Source: an uncultured Chlamydiae bacterium
GTDB taxonomy: Bacteria > Chlamydiota > Chlamydiia > Chlamydiales > SM23-39
Reading direction: 5' to 3'
DNA: 8,319 nucleotides
Assembly (NCBI GenBank): GCA_903909295.1
Contig: CAIVVG010000143.1
Coordinates: 1 to 8,319 of the forward strand
Part shown: piece after piece, positions 1-6,900 of the stretch
How the letters are laid out: each line of letters opens with the position of its first letter
Numbering within the stretch: position 1 is the first letter of the stretch
Position numbers and translations under genes: made by a program
The notes under the pieces: model-generated
The model's database searches: none
Told to the model about the DNA's origin: nothing
The model's input: only the letters and a program-made list of their open reading frames with translations

Positions 1-1
1 A

Positions 2-8
2 AGAGGGA
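2..8 (+). promoter_or_regulatory. Ribosome binding site of sctP
   Basis: The purine run AGAGGGA lies 3 bases before the ATG at 12. It is a good Shine-Dalgarno match and supports starting the first gene at 12, although only 11 bases of upstream sequence are visible. Confidence 0.6.
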
Positions 9-11
9 ATC

Positions 12-1187
12 ATGAGTCCAGATCGAACACCTCCAATTGAACCGGGCGGCGCAAAACATGTCAACTCCAACACAAAGGCGGAGCGAGAGGCCAAGCAAAA
101 AGTCGAAAAAGTGCGCGAGGTCGATCCCGATGAACAGACCAAGCAACAGAGACGGGATAAATTTCAGTCTTTCTTAAATACTCCTGAAAAAGAGAGCTCT
201 AATCGTGCGCCGAGCCCTTTTGAAACCGATTTTTATAGCTCCAATACAGAGCGCAGTCGCCGTCCCATCGATAAGATGAAGGACGATCAGATCCCCAATC
301 CGAACAATACCCCTCCCCCCAATCTGTCTCAACCTCTTCCAACGAAAGAGACAAAGCACAAAGATGAAGAGCCACTTCCCCACGCCAAAACATTTTGGGT
401 GAACACGGATCTTCCCCCTGATCAGCCCCTCTCTTCCCCGACGTATAAAGAAAAAACAACAGCGCCTGTCAGGATGCCCGGTGAAAAAGAAAAAGGGGAA
501 AAGGTAGTGGCTTTGCCGGGAGCTCCTTTAGAACAGGTCGTCGTTCCAAAAACAGCGACCAAAAAGGGGGAAGAAAAAGGAAATAAAAAGGGCCAGCAAG
601 AGACCGCTGGCGCTCCCCTTCCTTCTTCTCACCTGCCCGCTTCTTCCACTCCAGTCTCTTCTCGCGAAGGGCGAGGGGGACAAAAGGAGCAGAGCAAACA
701 GGGCCATAAAACCCTTGATCTCGATCCCTCTCTCCTCGCTCGCGCTCCTCGCGAGATACAACATACGGCGCAGGTGGCCACTCAGCAGGCTTCTAGCCAC
801 TTAAGTCCCGATACGATCTCCCTCTTCTACCAAATGGTCGGGACGATCTACCTCTCTCTTCCGCCAGGTTCTGGGATCAATCAAACTGTGATTGTGCTCA
901 ATCAAGCCGCTTTTGCCAATTCTAAATTTTTTGGGGCCACAATAACTATTGAAAAATATGCGACGGCACCCGATGCTTTAAATATCCGATTAACGGGAAC
1001 GAATCAGGCAGTGGTAGCTTTCCGGGAAAATATCCCGAATTTAATGAACGCTTTCCAAAATAGTAAACTGCCTTTTAAAATCAACCGGATCGATACAGAA
1101 TTTACCACTGAGCGCCCCCTCTTTCATCGAAAGGGAGATAAGGGGCGAAGTGACTTGAACGGTGGAATGGGAGAGAGTCAAAAATGA
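12..1187 (+). CDS. sctP: T3SS needle-length/substrate-switch protein, SctP (CdsP) family
   Basis: This 391-residue protein lies directly before sctQ, where chlamydial genomes carry cdsP. SctP/FliK-type proteins measure needle or hook length and switch the export gate to late substrates. Seen: residues 1 to about 260 are low-complexity and rich in Lys, Glu, Pro, Ser and Gln, with a TPPP stretch near 100 and KKGEEKGNKKG near 190, and there is no signal peptide or membrane segment. From about residue 265 to 370 the sequence becomes ordered: helix, strand (TIYLSLPPGSG), strand (NQTVIVLNQ), strand (TITIEKY), strand (ALNIRLTG), helix (NIPNLMNAFQ). This resembles the FliK/SctP C-terminal switch (T3S4) domain, with an LP-like motif and alternating strands. 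The gene ends in a 4-nt ATGA overlap with sctQ, implying translational coupling. The assignment rests mainly on gene order and domain pattern, because SctP sequences are poorly conserved. It looks longer than Chlamydia CdsP as I recall it (under 300 residues). Confidence 0.72.
   Translation: MSPDRTPPIEPGGAKHVNSNTKAEREAKQKVEKVREVDPDEQTKQQRRDKFQSFLNTPEKESSNRAPSPFETDFYSSNTERSRRPIDKMKDDQIPNPNNTPPPNLSQPLPTKETKHKDEEPLPHAKTFWVNTDLPPDQPLSSPTYKEKTTAPVRMPGEKEKGEKVVALPGAPLEQVVVPKTATKKGEEKGNKKGQQETAGAPLPSSHLPASSTPVSSREGRGGQKEQSKQGHKTLDLDPSLLARAPREIQHTAQVATQQASSHLSPDTISLFYQMVGTIYLSLPPGSGINQTVIVLNQAAFANSKFFGATITIEKYATAPDALNIRLTGTNQAVVAFRENIPNLMNAFQNSKLPFKINRIDTEFTTERPLFHRKGDKGRSDLNGGMGESQK
1168..1176 (+). 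promoter_or_regulatory. Ribosome binding site of sctQ inside the end of sctP
   Basis: A purine-rich stretch with a GGGAGAGAG core lies about 7 bases before the ATG at 1184. Together with the ATGA stop/start overlap at 1184-1187 it supports this start for sctQ and coupled translation with sctP. Confidence 0.6.
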
Positions 1188-2218
1188 ATTTTCCCTTAGC
1201 GCGCAAGATCAAAGCTGAATTGAAAGAGCTCGATGAGGTTCCCCTTTTTGGGAACGCCCCTTCTTTCGACTGGGCCCGTTTTTCCTCTTTGCTCGCCTCC
1301 CATTTTGGTTTATCCGCACTCTCTGTGAAACCGGAAGGAAGTGGCTGGGGAGAGGTCGATATAAGCTCTTCGCTCGTAACGGCTTTTTCTATGGAGCCTA
1401 TTCAGGGGCATCTCTTTTGGGCGATGGCGCGCGAGGATATCGCTCGCTTGACCTCTTGGATGCTGACTGGAAAATCGAAGAGCCGTAAGGCGACGGCAGA
1501 GCTGCTCCAAGAGGGATTTTATCGCTACTTGGTGCTAGAGGCGCTCGACTGCCTTCAAGGAATCGCCCCGCTCGACTCTCTCACCTTGCAGATGAATGAA
1601 TCGGCCCAGATCCCTCATGAGCCTCTCTTTTGCATCGACGTGCAGGTCTCCTTTGACGATAAAACATGCTGGGGCAAGCTACTGATCCCCTCTTCTTTCC
1701 GCCATTCTTGGGTGAGCCATTTTTCTCACCACGAAAGAGAGTCGGTCTCCCCCGCCATGGCCCGCGCCACAGAGGTGGTGGTCGGGATTGAGACGGGTTC
1801 TGTCGTCCTTTTCCAAGAGGAGTGGGCGTCGATTGAACCGGGCGATTTTGTCCTCTTAGACGCGCACGGAAAGGCGCAGTTGACTTTGGGCGAGACGCCC
1901 CTTTTCCAAGTCAAGATTCACCCCGATCAGATTGAACTCAGCGAGTACGCGTTTACCCTAGAGGCCCCCATGAAAAAACCATCTGAAGATGAAGTCAAGT
2001 CGATCAAGGAACTGCCAATCACCGTTGTCGCAGAGGTGGCAAGGCTCCGCATCACGCTCGAAAAGTTGATGCAGCTACAGCCCGGCAATATGCTGGATCT
2101 AAGCGTACTCCCCGGTCAGGGCGTATCGCTCACCGTGAATGGACAATGCGTGGGAAGAGCGGAGCTCATGCAATTGGGCGATGCTTTTGGTCTTCGAATT
2201 TTAGAAATTGGTTCATGA
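1184..2218 (+). CDS. sctQ: T3SS sorting-platform (C-ring) protein SctQ/CdsQ, YscQ/FliN family
   Basis: A 344-residue cytoplasmic protein with no signal peptide. SctQ builds the cytoplasmic sorting platform below the export gate, binding SctL and SctK and receiving chaperone-substrate complexes. Seen: an N-terminal region (about 1-190) with little obvious similarity; a first SpoA-like (surface presentation of antigens) segment at about 195-255, including GSVVLFQEEW, then EPGDFVLLD and PLFQVKI; a charged linker with MKKPSEDEV at 263-271; and a clear C-terminal SpoA/FliN-type domain at about 275-343, with LPITVVAEVARLRITLEKL, LQPGNMLDL, VSLTVNGQCVGRAEL and GLRILEI. The order 'L..V.AEVAR..ITL..L..L.PG..L.L......V.L.VNG..VG.AEL......G.RI' is diagnostic of the family. 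Gene order (sctP before, pkn5 after) matches Chlamydia. An internal start for the C-terminal domain is listed separately. Confidence 0.9.
   Translation: MNFPLARKIKAELKELDEVPLFGNAPSFDWARFSSLLASHFGLSALSVKPEGSGWGEVDISSSLVTAFSMEPIQGHLFWAMAREDIARLTSWMLTGKSKSRKATAELLQEGFYRYLVLEALDCLQGIAPLDSLTLQMNESAQIPHEPLFCIDVQVSFDDKTCWGKLLIPSSFRHSWVSHFSHHERESVSPAMARATEVVVGIETGSVVLFQEEWASIEPGDFVLLDAHGKAQLTLGETPLFQVKIHPDQIELSEYAFTLEAPMKKPSEDEVKSIKELPITVVAEVARLRITLEKLMQLQPGNMLDLSVLPGQGVSLTVNGQCVGRAELMQLGDAFGLRILEIGS
1970..2218 (+). CDS. Candidate internally initiated SctQ-C (82 residues) within sctQ
   Basis: In frame with sctQ, codon 263 is an ATG preceded by AGAGG at 1960-1964 with a 5-base spacer (CCCCC), a better-placed ribosome binding site than most in this window. 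Translation from here would give an 82-residue protein consisting of a short charged lead (MKKPSEDEVK) and the whole C-terminal SpoA domain. In Yersinia YscQ, Salmonella SpaO and Shigella Spa33 an internal start makes a similar small SctQ-C that joins full-length SctQ in the sorting platform. The start falls exactly in the linker between the two SpoA-like domains, as in those proteins. The site is seen; its use is inferred. The AGAGG falls in codons for Leu-Glu-Ala and could have arisen by chance. Confidence 0.5.
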   Translation: MKKPSEDEVKSIKELPITVVAEVARLRITLEKLMQLQPGNMLDLSVLPGQGVSLTVNGQCVGRAELMQLGDAFGLRILEIGS

Positions 2219-2231
2219 GTGGGGAAAGATT

Positions 2232-2328
2232 AACCGCAGAGACGCGGAGAACGCAAAGATCGCAGAGGGAGTACCATTGATCCTTTATTTTTCTCTGAGA
2301 CCTCCCCGTTCTCTGTGCCTCTGTGTTT
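2232..2328. repeat. Large imperfect inverted repeat of the widespread intergenic 'cgcagagacgc' type
   Basis: The left arm 2232-2268 and right arm 2292-2328 match as reverse complements at 26 of 37 positions without gaps. Four more pairs would be G.U in + strand RNA. The loop is about 23 bases. The arms carry the recurring words GCAGAGACGC, GAGAACGC and, on the right, TTCTCTGTGCCTCTGTG. From memory, this is a very common dispersed intergenic repeat in many unrelated bacterial genomes, known from spurious translated tails such as HRGTEN and SLRSPRLCG. Both spellings appear if this stretch is translated on the - strand. The repeat sits between sctQ and pkn5 and occupies most of the 143-bp gap. 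No transposase and no clear target-site duplication were seen. Confidence 0.8.
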
Positions 2329-2337
2329 CATTTTTTT
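2232..2337 (+). terminator. Possible hairpin terminator or attenuator after sctQ
   Basis: The inverted repeat would fold in + strand RNA as a long imperfect stem, and seven T residues at 2331-2337 follow two bases after its right arm. This is the layout of an intrinsic terminator, although the stem is much longer and less perfect than usual. If it works, it would reduce read-through from sctP-sctQ into pkn5-sctC. Function is inferred only. Confidence 0.35.
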
Positions 2338-2361
2338 ACCCCGAAAGCGGGAATGGGCCTT

Positions 2362-3927
2362 ATGAGTGATTTTCACAAACAGCTGACCATCCCCGATATC
2401 CCCGAAGAACACTCGCGCCCTCCCCCCATGCCGCATAAAATTGGCCCTTACAAGATCGAAAGTCTCTTTAGCAAAGGGGGGATGAGCCTCCTCTACTTCG
2501 GCGTTCATCCGGGCAGCAACTTGCCGATCATTGTCAAAGTACTCCTCCCCAAATACCTCAAACACAAAGAGATGGTCGGCAGATTTTTGAAAGAGGCCCA
2601 GATCATCGCGATGACCGATCATCCGAATATCGTCAAACTCTACGGTCAGGGGCAATGGGAAAAGGGGCTCTACATTGCGATGGAATTCATCCGGGGCATT
2701 TCGCTGCGGCAGTTCATCCAACAAAAGTCGCTCTCTCAGAAGAGAGCCCTCGAGATCATCCTCCAGGTGGCCTATGCTCTTTGCCATCTCCACACACACG
2801 GGGTCATCCACCGCGATCTCAAACCGGAAAATATTTTGATCACCGAAACAGGTGAGATCAAGGTGATTGACTTTGGAATTGCTCAATTGCAAGGAGAGGC
2901 GGACTCTGAGCGGATCACCAAAACGCGTCGCGTGATGGGAACGCCTGTCTACATGAGTCCCGAACAAAAAGAAAATCCGCTCCATGTCACGTATGCCTCC
3001 GACATCTACTCCTTGGGAATCATCGCCTATGAACTTTTACTGGGGCGCTTGAGTCATGGGGTGATCCATCTGGCCCTTTTGCCCAAAGCCTTGTCTAAAA
3101 TCATCGATAAGACGCTGAAGACCGATCCTCAAGATCGGTACCAAGATATCGTCGATTTCATCACCGATATCTCTCAGATCATCAAAACGCAGCTCGGTGG
3201 ATCAGAAGAGGTGCAAGAAGAGATATCGGAAGAGGTGTTGGGATTGATCGAGCAAACCCGATCGATTTTGCTCCCTAAAACGGGGCCTCATTGGCCGCAG
3301 GTGGACATCGGACTTGCGATCAGTCCTGGGCAGGTGCTCAGCGGCCTTTACATCGACTTTTTTTCTCTGTCTCAAAATCGGCTGGCAATCGTTGTGGCTG
3401 AGCCCAACCGGTCGGGAGTGGCAGCTCTCTTACACGCTTCTGTCCTCCGCGGAATGGTTCGGATGGCGATCGACTTCTTTTCGAAAAATGGGAAACAGAC
3501 CGCGACGCAGATGCTCCAATCTTTGGGGCGCACATTGAGCGAAGATCCGATGCGGGAGGCTTTTAGTTTTAATTTCATCCTCTTAAGTCCCGAACAAGAT
3601 CAGCTTCTCTTTATCTCTTGTAAATCGGGGAATATATGGCATGTGCCAGAAGAGGAGCAAAAAATCCGAATGCTTGCGACGCCGAATGGAGCGTTGGGCA
3701 GCGACGCCAATGCCGCTTTATTGGAAACAGGAGACAATTGGCGCGTGGGCGATACGTTGATTTTTTATTCAGGAGATGCCTCAAAAGATCCTGCAACGGA
3801 GTGGATTGGAGAACACCAACTTTTGGCGCCTCAAGCGCAAGCGGAACGGGTGCTCTACCACTTAACCGACAAGCGGCGCGCTCCTGGGCGAACATCAACT
3901 GTTATTTCTATCCGGAGAATGTTTTGA
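2362..3927 (+). CDS. pkn5: Serine/threonine protein kinase Pkn5 with C-terminal degenerate SpoIIE/PP2C-like domain
   Basis: A 521-residue protein when started at the ATG at 2362. An in-frame ATG at 2353 and a GTG at 2323 are alternatives, but the GTG lies inside the inverted repeat without a ribosome site, while GGGA at 2349-2352 precedes 2362. Hanks-type kinase domain at about 26-275: modified glycine loop SKGGMSLLY (37-45), VAIK-like K59, helix-C E78, HRDLKPEN with catalytic D152, K154 and N157, IDFG with D170, MSPE (198-201) and D214 of the F helix. Residues 1-25 are polar and Pro-rich, which would suit a T3S export signal. After an acidic linker (282-295), residues about 313-515 follow the layout of SpoIIE-type PP2C phosphatases: GLYIDFFSL, RLAIVVAEPNRSGVAALL, a helix, FNFILLSP, LLFISCKSGNIW, RVGDTLIFYSGDAS. 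The metal-binding Asp residues look replaced. There is no transmembrane segment. Chlamydial Pkn5 is reported as a T3SS-secreted protein (recollection). It could phosphorylate apparatus or host proteins. Confidence 0.85.
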   Translation: MSDFHKQLTIPDIPEEHSRPPPMPHKIGPYKIESLFSKGGMSLLYFGVHPGSNLPIIVKVLLPKYLKHKEMVGRFLKEAQIIAMTDHPNIVKLYGQGQWEKGLYIAMEFIRGISLRQFIQQKSLSQKRALEIILQVAYALCHLHTHGVIHRDLKPENILITETGEIKVIDFGIAQLQGEADSERITKTRRVMGTPVYMSPEQKENPLHVTYASDIYSLGIIAYELLLGRLSHGVIHLALLPKALSKIIDKTLKTDPQDRYQDIVDFITDISQIIKTQLGGSEEVQEEISEEVLGLIEQTRSILLPKTGPHWPQVDIGLAISPGQVLSGLYIDFFSLSQNRLAIVVAEPNRSGVAALLHASVLRGMVRMAIDFFSKNGKQTATQMLQSLGRTLSEDPMREAFSFNFILLSPEQDQLLFISCKSGNIWHVPEEEQKIRMLATPNGALGSDANAALLETGDNWRVGDTLIFYSGDASKDPATEWIGEHQLLAPQAQAERVLYHLTDKRRAPGRTSTVISIRRMF

Positions 3928-3971
3928 TTTTTTTTGTTCAGACCGGTACACTTGAGAATGGGTAGGTAAAG

Positions 3972-6900
3972 ATGCACTGGTCTCGCGCCACTCTTTTATT
4001 GAGCGTTTTTCTGTCGGTGGCCCCTGTCTATGCGCAAGAAACCTCTGTAGCAGTCGACAGTTACACCATCAATTACAAAACAATTTCAATCATTGAGTAT
4101 TTACAATTCGCAAGCAAGATTTGTAAGACCAATTTTATTTACGACGACACCGATCTCAATTTTACAATGACCGTGGTCTCCGATGAGCCGATGACGCCCA
4201 AGACGGTGATGGCCACTTTGATTCAGGTGCTCCGCATTCACGGCCTCACTCTCCTCGAGCAGGGAAATAATCTGGTCATTCACAAATCGCAAGATGTCAA
4301 ACAGATCGCGAAATTTGTGACCGAAGGGGGGATGGAGGGCAATTCTCCGATTGTGACCCGCCTGTTTCGGACCAAAACCGTCAAGCCCGATTCCCTCGCG
4401 GCGATCATCCGACCGATGATTTCATCGAGCGCCATTTTGGAGACTTCTCCTGAGACACACCATCTGATCTTGACCGACATCACTATGAATGTCGATAAAG
4501 TGGCCACATTGATTGAAAATCTCGACTCGCCGATCTCGAATTTTTCAATCAAGAGCTATGAAGTTTTGCACCATAGCCCAGAGCAGCTCGCGATCCTCGC
4601 CAACCAGATGATGACCCCCTTAACGCAGGGGCACCCTTTCATGTTGGTCCCCCAAGATTTGACCCACTCGATCTTCATCGTCTCCTCTCCCGATCTCGCG
4701 CAGCAGGCGATGAACGTCTTGAAAACCCTCGATACCCCTGTCAAAAAAGAGGTTCTCGCCGAACAAAAATCGAGAGAAGAGGGATTCTTTGTCTATAAAG
4801 TTCAGAGCTCCTCGGGCGAGGCGGTGTTAAAAAGCTTGCAAACCGTCGTGGATGGGTTTGATAAGAAAGGACCCGCTCAGGCCGACTTGCTCCATACAGT
4901 GGCAACCGCCCGATGGATCCCCGAGTCCAATTCGATCTTTTTTATCGGACCGGGCACTTCCATTGCGAAGATCAAAGAGATCCTCCCCTCCATCGATACT
5001 CCCCAGCCGAGCGCGGCCACCCTCTTCGTCTACACTCCCCAAAATCGATCGGCTAAAGAGATTGAGGCCTCCGTCCTCGAGATGATCCACATGCTCAAAA
5101 ATAGTCAGAGGATCGATTCTAAAGTACTCGCTACCCTCGAGAGCATGAAGGTCAACCCGGTCACAGGGACGCTCATCTTTTCGGGAGACAGCACCTCTTT
5201 CCCCCAAGTTAAAGAACTCCTCTCTTCTGTAGACACCGGAGGAGATGTCTCCTTTTCCAACACCCAGTTTTACATCTATAAGCCGCTCCACCTCTCCGGA
5301 GAACAGCTCTCCAAATCGCTCAAAGACGTGACGAGCCACCTCGAGTCCGATAAACTCGCCGATCCGGGTTTTTTACACGCCTTAGAGAGCATGAAATGGG
5401 TGAAATCCACCTCTTCGCTGATTTTTACGGGCGATAGCCTATCGCTCAAAAAAGTGGAAGGGCTGGTCGCTACGGTCGATATTCCCTCGAATGCCGATCG
5501 GCAGTACTACGTCTATAAACTCCAGTACGCGACAGGCGATCAGATCGAAGATGATTTGGACAGCTTGGCCAAAGGGCTCAAATCGTCCGATGCAAAAGAT
5601 GCTCAAATCCTCAAGGTCATCGATCGGATGCGCTATGTGAAGGAGACCAACTCGCTCGTCTTGACCGGAGATGCCAAAGCACTCGAAGAGGTCAAGGCGC
5701 TGATTGCTCAGTATGACCATCCCCGTAATGGCGGATCGAAAAGCCATTTCTTCATGTACAAACCGCAAAACATGGAAGCTCCTCAGATTGAAAAATCGCT
5801 CCGCGACATCGCATCGAACTTGCGCAAATCGGAACTGGCCGATCCGCAACTGCTCCAATCGATCGATGGGATGAAGTATGTGGACTCGACCCACTCGATC
5901 GTCTTTACAGGCGCTCCGGAGGCACTGGGCAAGATCAAGGCGCTCCTCGTCGATATCGACATCCCCATGGCAAAACACTCGCCGATCCAAAAAGTGGGCA
6001 AAAGCACCTATCTCCTCTACAAACTGAAAAGCGCAAACGGCGCCCAAGTGATCACCGCGCTCCGAGCAATTGCCTCCGATCTAAAAAAATCGGGCGCTCA
6101 AGATAAAGAATTCATCGCGACGCTCAGCAGCATGAAATATGTAAAAGAGACCAATTCGATCATGTTCACCGGACCGGAAGAATCGCTCCTCAAAGTGCAG
6201 GCACTGGTAGAAAAATTTGACGTATCGAGCCTGGCCAGCCCCTCTGGCCCGATGATCGGAACCGCCTCGAACTTCTTTGTCTACAAGCCCCAGTCGCTCC
6301 CCGGCCCTGAGATTGAAAAGACCATGCTCGAATTTGCAGACAACCTCAAAATGAGCGGCCTGTCCGACCCCGAGCTCTTCAACGCCATCCAATCGATGCG
6401 ATGGGTCGACAAAACACAAACCCTCGTCTTTACCGGTACCCCCAAAGCGCTCGACCAAGTCAAAGAGCTCCTCCTCACCTTCGACCTTCCCAGCGGCGCT
6501 TTAGATACGCAAGCACTCGGACAGCCCATCCAGTCGATCGACAACACCAGCTTCCTCGTCTACAAGCTCCAATTCCATAAAGGAGACGAGATCCAAGGCG
6601 CCCTCAAACAGATTGCCAAAGACATCGCCGTCTCGAACGCCTCGATCAGCCAAAATCTCCTCAACGCCATCAACTCCATCCAGTGGCTCCAGGTGACCAA
6701 TTCGCTCCTCTTTTCCGGCGACCAAGAGACACTCACCCGATTGAAAGAGCTCGTGAAGAATTTGGACGTCCCCTTAAAGCAAGTGTTCATCGAGGTTTTG
6801 GTGCTCCAAACTTCTCTTTCTAACGGACTGACATTTGGACTCGAATGGGGCGCTAACTACAAGTACAAAAACAAGTTCTCCGGCAACACTTATAACACTG

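Noticed and set aside
2323..2361. GTG at 2323 as the start of pkn5.
   Set aside because: The GTG lies in the right arm of the inverted repeat, has no ribosome site, and the 13 added residues include a translated T-run. ATG 2362 (or 2353) is more credible.
2230..2985. A 251-codon open frame on the - strand covering the sctQ-pkn5 gap and the pkn5 5' half.
   Set aside because: It lies antisense to the pkn5 kinase domain, whose motifs are clear, and its end (SLRSPRLCG) is the known spurious translation of the inverted repeat.
3928..3971. Promoter or terminator in the pkn5-sctC gap.
   Set aside because: There is a T-rich run just after the stop and a TTGAGA word, but no hairpin and no correctly spaced -10/-35 pair. 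44 bases with a weak AGG is ordinary intra-operon spacing.
5439..6047. A 202-codon - strand open frame within the secretin repeats.
   Set aside because: It is antisense to well-conserved repeat modules. Open - strand frames recur at several modules because the repeats share codon pattern, so it is a shadow.
4785..6785. Recent slippage or phase variation through the tandem modules.
   Set aside because: Modules are only about 30-50% identical in protein and visibly diverged in DNA, so they cannot recombine or slip easily.
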